A stretch of 64,000 nucleotides of DNA from Anopheles merus (lineage: Eukaryota > Arthropoda > Insecta > Diptera > Culicidae). The position numbers were made by a program, and so were the translations under genes. Each line of letters begins with the position of its first letter. Positions within the stretch are counted from its first letter, which is position 1. The stretch lies in assembly GCF_017562075.2 (NCBI RefSeq), contig NC_054082.1, positions 9,439,050 through 9,503,049 on the forward strand. Direction: 5' to 3'. This document shows, in pieces, positions 53,415 through 64,000 of the stretch. The notes under the pieces were generated by a model. That model was not told the DNA's origin. It searched no databases and was given only the letters and a program-made list of their open reading frames with translations.

Positions 53415-55733
53415 GAGGAACTGAGAAGATACAAAGAAGCACACCCGCTCAAACTGGAACAACACCAGGAAAGGATTTAGCTGACAGACAGACCCGTTGA
53501 TTTGGGTTGATTTCGCTTTAAGCAAACCGTATCCCATGCCCCCGCCTGCTAGCGTGTACCCAGGCAAACCCTAAACAAATGTTGGATTAAGCAAAAATAC
53601 ACACACACACTCGGTGTCTGTCGTCCATATGGACGGGAATGGAACCTGCCGGCAAAGCCGGAATCGGATACGATGTGATCGAGGATGATGGTTTTGAATA
53701 TTTTGAGTGAACGCTTTTGTTCCTTTGGCGAAGTGTCTATCCTCTGGTTTCGGGCACAGTTATCGTTTTTTTTTTTGCACATGTTTTCAAATAGGACCAA
53801 CAATCATGCAGCACGAATCCCTCCGGGTACGACTGCCGCCGGAGTGTTGTCCCCGGGCACAGGACGACGGTTGGTGAGATGAGAAATGGAACCATTTAGC
53901 ACCTTTCTGGTGCTTACTTTCGCTCTGCTGAGCAATCGACAATGTTACGGGAAGCCGGAAATGGTAGAAACACACCATCCGATTCCCATCTTTTGATCCC
54001 GGATCGGTTCGGTCCCACTGATGCGCTGGAAAAAACTCGAAAGTCAGGATTCGTTTGCTGATGCTGACTTTAATGTCATTCTTGTGTGAAAAGGGCCGTT
54101 ATTTAAACAGCTGGTTCCGTGCGACGTGGCGACCTGGTCTGGCAGTTGAAAAGTGGCAGGTGTAAAGAGATATTTATTTTTGCTGTAAAGTAGACGATGA
54201 AGGAGCATTAAAGGTTGGAAAAGAAATTTCCCCCGTTGAAGAGATAGCAATCGTTTTGTAACTGTGCTGTAGTTATTCTTTGCAGCCGTTGTAGTTACAT
54301 GCGAATTTTTGATCACCATTTTTAAGTTACTGTATCTTTTTTTGTGGCGATCTCAACAGCTTCATACTAAGGTTTCAAACTATTGAAATATATTCGAAAT
54401 AGAAGTGATGACACAAGCCATTCGATTGAAACGATATTCATCTGTTAATACAGTATGCTTGAAAAAAAATGTCCTGCAATTGCACCTTACAAAGTATATT
54501 GCAATCCAAATAAAAATGTCATCGCTATTGTGCACGAAACGTGTACCACAAATCGTTACGCAACAAACTATACGCCATCGAACGTGCGCGGAACGGAACA
54601 ATGTACTAGCACAAGTGTACAGTTTGTGTCGTGCAAACGGCTGACACCTACAATACACATCTTGCGCAAGGCACTGGGGACAGTGCGAGAAGCCATGTGT
54701 ACAGCCCGTGCCGTGGACGAGCAATTAATAATTGAGTGGACAATTATAGTTTACAGTTTTCGCACCGTCGCGCTGCGTCACGGTGCGAAGCGATCGCGGA
54801 TGACCTGTACAGTAATCGACCAGTTGGAGAGGAAGTTGGCGCACCGCATCCAGTGGCGGGCGGATCGTGACCGTGGCGGTGGTCGGGTTGAGTGACACCT
54901 TCGACTTGCGAGGCGTTAGACCAGTTGCAAATAAACATTTATCGTTTCCGTAATGGCGTTCGGCAAACCCGGCTTCACCTTCACACCCGCAACCCATCGG
55001 AGACACATTTGCCCGAATCCATTTCACCACGCTTAATGACATTTTGGCCAAATTGGAAAATGGCGAGCAGTTACGGCGCAGATACGACACTGTATGTGTG
55101 TGTTTTTGCTGGACATTCTGTTTACTTGCGGTAGAGGATAGAGGAAAATAGCAACAAAAAATCTTAACATAATTGGAAGGTTGTATTACCACCGGTTGGT
55201 CAGATCGGATCGTTACCGTTTAGATTGTATCGAGCATTGATGTGACATTGCACCGTTTATGTTTGCCCATTTTGATGTGTGCAAATGACAATACACGAAA
55301 TTATACCTATTTCTAATTACCGATAGCTGTAGGCTACACCATGGCGCTATCGGTTATGTTTAAAATGCTGTCACGGTAAAATCCTATGGTTGGATGTCTT
55401 TAGACACTATTGTAAGCAATTTAGGACTTGTTCGAATCTCTTTAACATTGATATTTTGATTGAGCGTTTTAACTTTAACCTACAAACTGTTCTGTTTAAA
55501 GCACTTCCAACAGCACTGTCTTGCTAACGGTTGACTATTAAAATCACGCCCCAACCTTGTCAGAACATAAAAGAAGTAGCACAATGCGGGCAAACAGTAA
55601 GAGTCGATATTGGTCTATGAATGCGCCGCTAAATAATACGCATTTGGCGGAATAGCAAAACCATGCTCAACTGTCGTCCCCTCCCTCAAGTAAGTGGTGC
55701 GTCAATGTTTGACAGGCGCGTCCGCCAAACGAA

Positions 55734-55744
55734 CCCCCCCCCCC
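55734..55744 (+). repeat. C11 homopolymer
   Basis: Eleven consecutive C at the left end of a GC-rich island. Confidence 0.95.
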
Positions 55745-56545
55745 GCACCCGCCGCACCGAATTCTATATTTGGGCAGGTGAAACCGATCGTTAATGGTGG
55801 GCCGTTACCGGCCAGAATTGGATTCGGGTGCAGTTCTGATTATTGCTGATCACCGGGTGTTAGTGTTATTGCTGTTTGGAAACGTATTTACTTTATCCAA
55901 TTAATGGCCTATGACGTCCGTGCGCTCTGTTCTCCCTGCCTCTGGCCGTGAGGGGAAGAACAGCGCCACCGACACCACGGGCCGTTTGTTGTTGTTTCTT
56001 CGCGCTGGACCAGTGCAAGGCACTTACCCGGACACCCGAACTGAGGAGACAACCCGACACGTGGAAAACAGGACGGACCCCCCGGGAAGGACGGGTGTGT
56101 ACCCTCGTTGTTCGAGAACTTTATTCATATTCGCTCGTCCAGTTCCACAAACGTCCTCTGCCCTTCGGCGTCCACTGGCCCAAGGACGACTCAAACCGGC
56201 CAAAACGTAATAGGTTTCGCGCTTAATTGCGCTAACCGATTGTCCATAAATCGCTGGTCCATTTTGCATTTACAACGCCACCTCATCCGCCTTGGGCGGA
56301 ACTTCCTCCAATCGCTGGTGGTGTGCATAGTTGTGTTGCTTGCACAGGAACGAGATAAGCTTGCCGTGTGGGGGGAAGTGGATTGTGTCGGATTTTCGGT
56401 AACTCCAACACCAGCGCCGGCACTCAGGTTCCCCCACTCCCGAAAGGATGCTTTAACCGGGTGGTGGTTGTGTGCGACATATCAAGTGGTGATGAGATTT
56501 GGGAACCTCTCCCACACAAACACATCCCCCAGGTACCTCCGCTTA

Positions 56546-56788
56546 CTACCGGTGCAAGATTTTACGATCACAATTAGACGGTCGACCACCGGCGGCGATA
56601 AATTGTTGCACGTACATATTACGCGCATTATTAACGAGGTGTAAAGGTTTGGCGCAGAAGACTGGCAGCGCTTCTGCAAACGCATTGCCGCTGCTGACGG
56701 GCTGTGTCGAGGGGCGCTGTTTTCGCATTGCATCCCACCAGGTGTCGTCCATGTGGGTGGGTTTGCGGATTAGCTGGATGGGACACAT
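56546..56788 (-). CDS. Candidate small ORF or exon in a GC-rich island
   Basis: This is 80 codons from an ATG at 56788 on the minus strand, starting MCPIQLIRKPTHMDDTWWDA, with almost all early codons ending in C or G. Near its end CACCGGTA is followed by GTAAGC, a good donor in phase 2. A phase-compatible segment lies at about 56408-56271 (ends VPPKADEVAL, then stop), but its acceptor is weak. The opposite strand is also open across this region (178 and 140 codons), so GC content alone may explain the coding look. Not recognised. Confidence 0.22.
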   Translation of the reverse strand: MCPIQLIRKPTHMDDTWWDAMRKQRPSTQPVSSGNAFAEALPVFCAKPLHLVNNARNMYVQQFIAAGGRPSNCDRKILHR

Positions 56789-58892
56789 CCCATCGAATCG
56801 CTACCATCCTGACTGGCCGAACGGTACTGTAGTCGTTCGCGTGGTGCGTTTAGGAAAGGGTGCGTTTGTTGTGTATCGCTCTGCTTTAGCCACTGTCGGG
56901 TGCGCTTCGGACGGTGTATGATTGCGTTGGGAAAGCAAATTAATGCGAACAAATATACGGTGCACGAGAGCAGGGGAGTGGGACGTGTGTTCTGCAAAGT
57001 GTTTGCGTTGTTTTGTTAAAAAGGTTTGGATAGTTGTTGCAAGCAATATGTGTACAGTCGCATCGTCTGGATGGTGCTTGGTGCGCTTGCAGGCACGGTG
57101 AAGATATTTATGGACAATGGAAATGTGAGTCCAACATGCGCTAGAGTGTTGTAAAATTTTAGGAGTGTATTTCGTATAGTCAAAGTAAGTGCTCTTCTAA
57201 AAATTGCTTAAGCTATAGCTTATAAAAATACACCATATGCTAGAAAACTTTTACATATTGGTATAATATTCAACAACAACAATATTGTAAAAAGGAACGT
57301 ATACCTGCAGTATTATCAAAATAATGCCAGGATCGTCGTGCTGGATGGCAAACGTTGTGTGCGTGTTGTGGCTTAGAACTTCATTAGTGTGATTGATTTT
57401 CGTTAGAATTTCCCCATGCCACACGCTGTGCACCTATTCCCTCGTGCCTGTTCCATTCACCACTCGCACCAGCTCAACGTGCCTGCAAATTCCATCACAA
57501 AGAATGCATTGGACCGAACCCTTCCTCCCATACGCAAGAATGCATGAGCCATTCGTTGCGGAGTTCATTAATCGTACGCTGGTACACGACCCAGCACATT
57601 CCGGCTGGTGGACTGATGAGGTTTTGGTTTGATCGGGTGGACTGTAATTATGAAATATGTCGGTGCAGAACAATACTGCGTATGTGCGTCGTTCATAGCA
57701 TCATTTGAAGTTGCAGCACAGGTCCCTACTGGTTCGTCAGTTTGATGAAATATTTAAAATTGTAGTACACTATATTGAAGTTTATATTTCAACTACTTCA
57801 TTGTACTGTAGAAGTGTGTTCCACCACATGGATTGTTAACACATAAAGCATAATAAAGGAAGTTTGGATTCGCCGTCACACGGTTCATTAATATCTGCCC
57901 TCAATCATGATCGAGTTATATATCGCAAGGGATCATGTATCAGCAGATTGTTTGTAATATTATTTTTTTACTACAAGTTCACAAATACATTTCGATGCAT
58001 TTTTATATGCGTTACCGTTACTCCATTTGGCGGGGATCATTTTATACCCTCGAGGGAAACGCGGTCGGATGTAAACCCGCAGTGCGAAATTCCATTCCAT
58101 CGTCAGCCATCATGATGTGTATGTGGTTGTGGAGTGGCGAATAGCCCTACATGAATGTAACCTCCCAACGGCACAGTACTTTGCCGTGTGTTACCCTTTT
58201 TCGAGAGCTTTAAAATCCAGTGTATTGATATTGATTATAATGTATGTTCAAAGGGACACCAAGAGCCTTCGTTCGCGTGCGTTGTTGGATACTTTGCCCT
58301 AAGCTAAGAGCCAATACTAACTATACTTTTTTCAATTTTATAAAAACAACAAAAAAATGTAGCAAGCAGTATGCTCTCGTCGGGCAATATTGAAAAATTC
58401 GCTACACACAGATATGCGTTCGTTTTGTGGATGGCTTTCACATTCAGTGTTATGCATTATGCGACACCGGTACACAATATTATTCACACGAGAGAATGCT
58501 GCAAACTGTTTGTTATGACAACAGTACATCTATTAAGTAATATTGGAAATATTAGTGTTATATTATCAAAACCCAAAATGTAGCACAAAACCAAACAATG
58601 CAATAATTAAGCTCAACCGTTCAAACAATTCAAATGTTTGTGTCGATTGTTGTGAAATGGGAAAGCCATCGTCAGCACAATCCGATTACACACGAACTGG
58701 CTTGTCAAGCTTTTGAACCGGAAAATAGGATCCAAAACCATCTGTGTTTACCATTATGCTCGAATTTGCAGGCTTCATTCTATTCCATCTCAGTTATTTT
58801 CCACCGAAATGTCCGAAATGTTTTCTGTCTGTTTATTTTTCGTATATTAACTCTGAATAGGATTTACTCTGTGATAATGAGGCTGAATTATC

Positions 58893-58963
58893 GCTCTCTC
58901 TTTCTCTTTCTCCTTCTATATATCTCTCTCTGTTTCTCTTTCTTTATTTATCTCTCTCTCCCA
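58893..58963 (+). repeat. TC-rich polypyrimidine low-complexity tract
   Basis: About 70 nt composed almost only of T and C, with short TATATA and TTATTTA interruptions. Confidence 0.9.
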
Positions 58964-60112
58964 CATTCACTCTTTCGTACACGCCCTGTTCCTGTTCTGT
59001 TCTGAGAATTGTTTAATGCGAATGGAAATGTTCGATGAAACATGTTCATTCGGTTGCTGTACTTTCAATTAAATGCAATTACTCCCATTGCACAACACCT
59101 CCATACAGATGCAGTGGATAATGCATGGATGCACTGCCATTAATTTGCATCGCATTGGCTCGTTAGAACTGACGCTGTTCTGGCCGGAGAGATTACACAA
59201 CTACCTGCCGTTCGTTACATTTGTTCATCCATTCGTGTTGAAAATCGATTACCCCTTAAGTTCGGTTGGGTTCAACCTGGACCGACCGAGAGATCATCGG
59301 TTAAAATCGATCGACAATGCAACAAACCCGTCGCGGGTTTTCACGGATATGCACTCGGCGCTTACAATGTACACACACACACATACAGTAAAAGCCAAGG
59401 GTTTGTGCTCGCAATGGGTAGAGAGATGCACTAATTAGCTCTAATGGTTATTTTGACTCGGTCGATGGCATTTGGTTGACATGTAGTTTGGACCGATGCC
59501 CTCGGTTGGATGGCGATGCATGATGTTGCAACAACGGGACGTACAATATCAATCACCGGTTTGCACATGTTTGGAATTGTGCATGACCTTGACGATAGAA
59601 AGAAAGAACAAACGCTCAATGGTGTTGTATGCGTTCAGAAATTGGCAATTATTTTCTGTCTGGGTGTTATACTGAGATGGAATAATAAAAAAAAGATTGC
59701 TTTTTACACAACACAATTTCTCAGTCGCTTTGCAGATGTTAAATTATGAAACTATTGAATAAAATTTATATTAACTTGAAAAATATAATAATTCAATGCT
59801 ATATCTTAAATGCAAAATATGCAATGGTGTAGTGTGGACAAAACTAAAGCATAAAAACTTATATCATATAAAAAAATCCTGCCTGTTACAATCTCATTTC
59901 AAGTCTACAACGGAAAAGGGTTTTATTTGGAATTGGTTGCGAAATTGAAACATTCTGAAAAGAGGTACCAAAATAAGAGCGCCATGTTAAGGTGAAGGTT
60001 AAGTTTACGATCCTTTTACTTGGGATCGGCCGAACTTATCCCGTAAAAAATGGACAACCCGGGACAGTGCTGGTGCACGTGCGCCTCCGCTACCGCTACG
60101 GGAAGGGTCCAT

Positions 60113-60164
60113 CACAATCCAATTAAACTACCACACAATCCAATTAAACTACCACACAATCAAA
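60113..60164 (+). repeat. 21-bp tandem repeat, about 2.4 copies
   Basis: CACAATCCAATTAAACTACCA is repeated exactly at 60113 and 60134, with a partial third copy from 60155. The unit is a multiple of three. In an open frame (60050-60352) it would encode HNPIKLP twice, but that ORF has no other support. Confidence 0.95.
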
Positions 60165-61538
60165 TTGCGGCCTGTCTCAACATATCCCCTTTTTCGTCTG
60201 AAAAAAAAAATGGCTCCTTATTGGCTTTCAGAGAAATGGTTTCCGATCGCGTTTTTACATCGTTTCAAGCTTCCCGTTTTATGAGACCGTGCTCTGAAAA
60301 GCTCCAGTCAACTTGCTGTTGTACTTTAAACGATAGCGCTGGTTTTCAGTAAACGAAAAGGAGTATGTGTTTAGGAGGCATCGTTATTAAAGTGAGCTCT
60401 TCGATTTTCCATTGCCAATGGATAGGTAAAAGTTTTAATCTAATTTTCTCGACACATTCTCGAACGAATCGGTCTCGGGCAGTTTTTTTTTTCGTCAATC
60501 ACATCCGGTTCCATTTCGTACCTATGGCGTTGTGTTGTGTCACGGTACTTTGATCATTTCAGGCATTAAATCTTCAACACGAAGAACCAAAAAGCGAACA
60601 GTACGATGGTTTATATATATTTAGAATGTGCTGGTTGGGAAAATTGATAAAAAAGTTAAGAAAAAGGTCCACATCATGGGACCATGATGGTGGTATAATA
60701 TTACTCGATTATTTATGAAGAACTTGACCCAACCGTCGATGGACAGGCTGTCGGGCTGGGGCAGTCGGTGAAGCTCATAAAATCGTTAACAATAGCACGA
60801 CGGTCAACTTTGACCGGACCAGTTGCACTACCTCTCCGCCTCAGCATCCACGCAAACTTCATAATCATCATCAGGAGAGTTGATGATGATTTCTTCATCG
60901 GGTATGACAAGCGAAACAATTTCATCTCTCTCAGACCGCAAACGATGCCGTAATACTGGGAAGGTCACTTTATAGATCACAGGGGCTGTGGAAAAGTTTC
61001 CCAATATTCGTCACCTTCGTACAATCGTTGCAAGAAATGGAAGCTTTCCAAAAAAGGTGGTGGATGTGGAGTTGTGTGTGTTTGCGGAGTGCGAATCCGT
61101 GTGAGTGTTTGCAGACTGACCTTCGCCCTCGAAAACCACTCAACGCAGCGGGAGGAGGCTACGCTTGGAAGACATCTCTGACCCTTTTTAACATCGTCGA
61201 CCTCCCGTCAGCTCCACTTTGACACTTTGAGCTGTCAAAAAATCAACCAGTAAAGGAGAGTGAGGGGTCTGCTTTTCCAGAACTCAAACCGCATCCATAT
61301 TGTGTCGTGCCATCATCCGCAACGGGTGCCAATCGGAGGCTGGAGATCAAACTTCTGAGGACACTTGAATTTCCAGGATATAGAATCGCCGCACACCACT
61401 CGGCCGCGTACACACGAGCCCTTGGCAAAGGACACAAGCGCGTGCAGCTTCCTGCGTGACAACTGTCAAAACCAGGCCCGGCTACCTCAATAATCCTTTG
61501 CCTGTTACTACGCGCTGTGCACGCTTGAACTTGGCTCG

Positions 61539-61640
61539 ATGGTGCGGTGTGTTCGTTTATCTAACTTTTCCATACGGTTTGTGGTGCTCTGTTTTGTTTT
61601 CACTTCGTTTGTTTCTGCCTTTTGCTGCTGTCCGGGGGAG
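61539..61640 (+). CDS. Gene B exon 1: signal-peptide exon of a secreted orphan protein
   Basis: This is 34 codons from the ATG at 61539 to GGGGAG, followed by the donor GTAGTT at 61641 (phase 0). The product starts MVRCVRLSNFSIR and then has the hydrophobic core FVVLCFVFTSFVSA, with likely cleavage after Ala27. Three adjacent cysteines follow (FCCCPGE). Reading on without splicing gives 32 more residues with no obvious character. Splicing to the strong acceptor at 62146-62147 instead gives a continuous frame with coding-like codons. The upstream region lacks a clear TATA box but has three copies of TTTGACA/TGTCAAA between 61218 and 61470. The product is predicted to be secreted; its family is unknown. 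Confidence 0.62.
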
Positions 61641-61940
61641 GTAGTTACTGAATGCTACCATTGGATGGGACGCCACAAAACGCTTCCGGCCAGCTTGATG
61701 TTTGTAATGTCGTTGAACGTCGTCGTTATGTTATTGTAAGGCGTATTCCAAACAGATCCTATCCGTGCATAATTTGATGCTGTATTTGTTTGCCTTTGAA
61801 TTTTTTACACGGCACGGTTAACATGGGGTAAATGTGTTTTTTTTGCCGGAGTTATTGTCCTTGCAAAAAAAAATGTCTGAAAATTGGGATAACCCTTTGG
61901 CTAGTTTTAAGGCGCACATATTTGGTTTAAACAAATCTAT

Positions 61941-61987
61941 GTTACATCATGAACCTTTGTTACATCATGACTCTATGTTACATCCAT
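61941..61987 (+). repeat. 18-bp imperfect tandem repeat in gene B intron 1
   Basis: GTTACATCATGA occurs at 61941 and 61959, and GTTACATCCAT at 61977. This gives three copies at an exact 18-bp period inside the 507-nt first intron. Confidence 0.85.
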
Positions 61988-62147
61988 ACTTGGAAGCTTT
62001 CCGACTATTGTTAACCTTTGTTATCTGTCCACGAACACTGCTATCTAAAACGGAAGCATAAAAAAAGTTTACTCTGAGTCCTACAAAAACCGTGCCACTC
62101 AAACACTCAACCAAAATTAGTTGCATAATTCTATTTCAATCCTGCAG

Positions 62148-62317
62148 CGATCGGAACGGAACAACGGGCACGTTGTTCCGGGAATGGTTCCGGCAGCATC
62201 AACAAACACTTCACCATCTTACCGGTCCTCGGGTTCGCAACATTTGCAAAGTGGTTTTAGGATCGGAGCAAAACAGGTCACACTCCTGCGCGCTCGAATC
62301 GATAAGACTCACCGAAC
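62148..62317 (+). CDS. Gene B exon 2
   Basis: The acceptor context ATTCTATTTCAATCCTGCAG ends at 62147 and has a good pyrimidine tract. From 62148 the frame set by exon 1 is open for 56 codons plus two bases, up to CGAAC followed by the donor GTAACA at 62318. Without splicing the frame would meet a stop at once (ACG TAA), so the donor position is informative. The segment is Ser/Thr/Gln/Asn-rich (residues 35-74) and then basic (LLRARIDKTHR). It ends in phase 2, which exactly matches the A that opens exon 3. No cysteine or known motif is visible. Confidence 0.6.
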
Positions 62318-63125
62318 GTAACAGTTTATATTGGTGGAGCTCTATTTTCATCAACTTCACGTTAAAATGTAAAAGCAAATTGATAGATTTTGTTTCCCTC
62401 GCAGAAAATGTGTGGCACAAAAAAGGCACGTCCCTAGCAGTGGCATGTGCTTCGTAGAAAGCGGCGCACAAAACAGCACTGCAGTGTGAAAGATGAGCCT
62501 TTCTGCCCTATATCAATAGTGAACGGTTCGTCCCCTCGACCTCGACTGACCCCGTACGTACGACGTTGAAAGATGACTAAACCACTTTTGACACTTTTGA
62601 AACACGTGACCTCTAACCGTTAACCGTGACGGAGGTTGTGCTCTTAGCTAATGGAAAGTTTACAATCTAGCGAGTGAAAAGGCTACGATGGATCAGCTGC
62701 AGAATTCGAAAGTTAACTCGAAGGGAAGCTGCTAGGGAAGTATACGCCTACGAAATGGTGCAGCGGGCGTATATAATTTCTAAGTAATTATCACGCAAGC
62801 AACAGGTTGCAGAGATTACTTACTTTTGCCCCGGGAAGTTTCTGAAAAGGGGTCGACCAAGTGTCGAAAGTTTAGCCGGTATGTCGAAATGCTGGGAGGG
62901 GAGAAAAGTAATCCTTTTCAGCAAAGGTGGAAACAATGGAACACCCCCGTGTTGTAATGAGATATGATTAGTGACTTACAGGCGCTTTCCAGAGACTCTG
63001 AAATCGCAAAAGTTATTACAATATGATAGACTTACTTTGTATCGTACTTACTCCAACGAAATAAAACAGAAGGAGAACTCAATGCTAAACGGTTTCCTTT
63101 ATTTTTCTTTCAATTTTATTCGCAG

Positions 63126-63264
63126 ATCGACCATTCAATCCTTTGGCCTTCGGTTCATTAGTGTACGCAGTGAAGCTACTCACGATTTGATGACTGCTGT
63201 AGACGATCGCTTAGCTGCACGTGGGCGTTTAGGGCGCGGAGTCAAAGGTGCGACCGGACGATAA
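63126..63264 (+). CDS. Gene B exon 3, 5' part (first frame)
   Basis: An outstanding acceptor (long T/C tract, then CGCAG ending at 63125) opens this exon. Joined to exon 2, the frame reads T-STIQSFGLRFISVRSEATHD and onward to a TAA at 63262-63264. The strong coding signal further right is one base out of phase, so only part of this stretch can be exon in the same transcript. Two 70-nt introns would restore the frame: GTACGC at 63163 to TTTAG at 63232, or GTAGAC at 63199 to AAGCAG at 63268. A single extra G in AAAGG (63244-63248) would do the same. Confidence 0.55.
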
Positions 63265-64000
63265 GCAGAAGCATACACGCATCCAACGCATATATTCCGC
63301 TGGTGGCAACGGACGTGCAACGAGCCCTCGAATGTACCACAAGGACGGAACCGTAGATGTGAAGCTATTAGCCGACCTTGGGTACATAGCCGACCGTCTC
63401 CGGAACCTTGAGCAGAAGTGGGACTTGACCGAGCTGAAGGATCTGCACCGGCGCATCGTACTCAAGCTCGACGATCCGCCGACGAGCGTGCTGCGGCTTA
63501 GGGAAACGCTTGCCCGTACGCCAACCGTACCGCCGGGCTCCCCCGACCAGCAGTATCAGCAGGAAGGGCAGGAGGAGCTTACGAACAGCACGAAGGAGCA
63601 GGAAGACGCAGGCCTGCAGCTACCGGTAGTAATCATCGCCGATGAAGTAACGCCACCCAGTGTGATTGTAGAGGAATGTGCAGAGGCATCTGAAGTGTCG
63701 CCGACAGCCGACCGTGGGGATGATGAATTTGGCGAAAGTAGCAACCAAAGCAACAGCGTCCAGGATGTTGGCAATGTTGAGGAAAGCGTTCGCAAACTAG
63801 ACCAGCTAGAGGAGCTGGTAATTGCCTTCTATCACAGCTGTGGCCGACGCAGTTCGCGCGGGTGTGCCGACACCGAGCAGACGGCCAGTGAAGCGGTACG
63901 CGACGGAGCGAGCCGGGCACGGGCGAAACGAACCAAAAAGAGACAGCAGCAATCGAGCGGGGAAGCGTGCCCAGGGGCGTACCATCCAGATCAGCAGCAC
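63233..64000 (+). CDS. Gene B main coding exon, partial, leaves the window
   Basis: The frame is open for 256 codons from just after a TAG at 63230-63232 to the right edge, with strongly G/C-ended codons. It holds a basic stretch (RPDDKQKHTRIQRIY), an amphipathic charged helix starting near the Met at 63332 (VDVKLLADLGYIADRLRNLE and beyond), a Gln/Glu/Asp-rich low-complexity middle with potential N-glycosylation sites NST and NQS, and a second helix around VRKLDQLEELVIAFY. A Cys-containing Arg/Lys-rich region (AKRTKKRQQQ) precedes the edge. If the ATG at 63332 were the true start, the signal peptide would be lost; the upstream exons argue against that. I do not recognise the family. The minus-strand ORFs over this region are shadows. 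Confidence 0.85.

Larger units (their letters stand above)
52900..61530. other. Non-coding stretch with a GC-rich island at 55.7-56.9 kb
   Basis: Overlapping open frames on both strands at 54.45-55.19 and 55.9-56.9 kb are the only coding-like parts. The rest (57-61 kb) is AT-rich with simple repeats. A frame at 61223-61459 just upstream of gene B is open for 78 codons after a possible acceptor (TCTGCTTTTCCAG) and may be 5' UTR. Confidence 0.5.

Noticed and set aside
55425..55445. GTTCGAATC, resembling a tRNA B box
   Set aside because: Flanking bases do not form a T-arm stem, and no A box or acceptor stem is present.
63229..64000. Minus-strand ORFs over the right edge
   Set aside because: Antisense shadows of gene B; the plus-strand frame is open throughout and has the better codon pattern.

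Overview
The window is eukaryotic and very probably from a dipteran, most likely an Anopheles mosquito. Supporting signs are GT..AG introns (including one of 56 nt and one of 163 nt), G/C-ending codons in the convincing exons against a more AT-rich background, AATAAA signals, and dense short CA/GT and GA microsatellites. The species call is inference, because no marker gene is present. I see no bacterial operon, rRNA, tRNA, CRISPR array or intact transposable element.

Most of the 64 kb is non-coding. Two gene models are well supported, and neither belongs to a family I recognise. Gene A (minus strand, about 31.44-29.93 kb) has a TATA-like box, a 76-nt first coding exon that is almost exactly a signal peptide, a 163-nt intron and one long exon. 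It encodes a secreted, mostly helical protein of 267 residues to the first stop. Coding-looking sequence then continues in a second frame and returns to the first frame before a stop and an AATAAA signal, so the 3' end holds two compensating frame changes that need an explanation. Gene B (plus strand, 61.54 kb to the right edge) also begins with a signal-peptide exon. It continues through a 170-nt second exon into a long third exon that leaves the window at base 64000. Its third exon also needs a frame change near 63.16-63.27 kb, either a roughly 70-nt intron or a one-base indel.

A third, weaker locus (gene C, minus strand, about 24.73-23.77 kb) is a chain of short open exons with good splice sites and matching phases. 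Further low-confidence candidates lie at 14.5, 28.7-29.05, 33.9-34.2, 54.5-55.2 and 56.2-56.8 kb. Isolated TATA/initiator-like sequences sit at 13.73 and 52.84 kb.

Layout: 0-23.7 kb non-coding with microsatellites; 23.7-24.8 kb candidate gene C; 24.8-29.9 kb mostly empty; 29.9-31.45 kb gene A; 31.45-61.5 kb a roughly 30-kb stretch with only weak candidates; 61.5-64 kb gene B. A and B share a design (short signal-peptide exon, charged amphipathic helices, acidic low-complexity tracts) that suggests secreted products, but nothing in the window shows that they work together. Homology searches and RNA-seq were not available, so function is left open.
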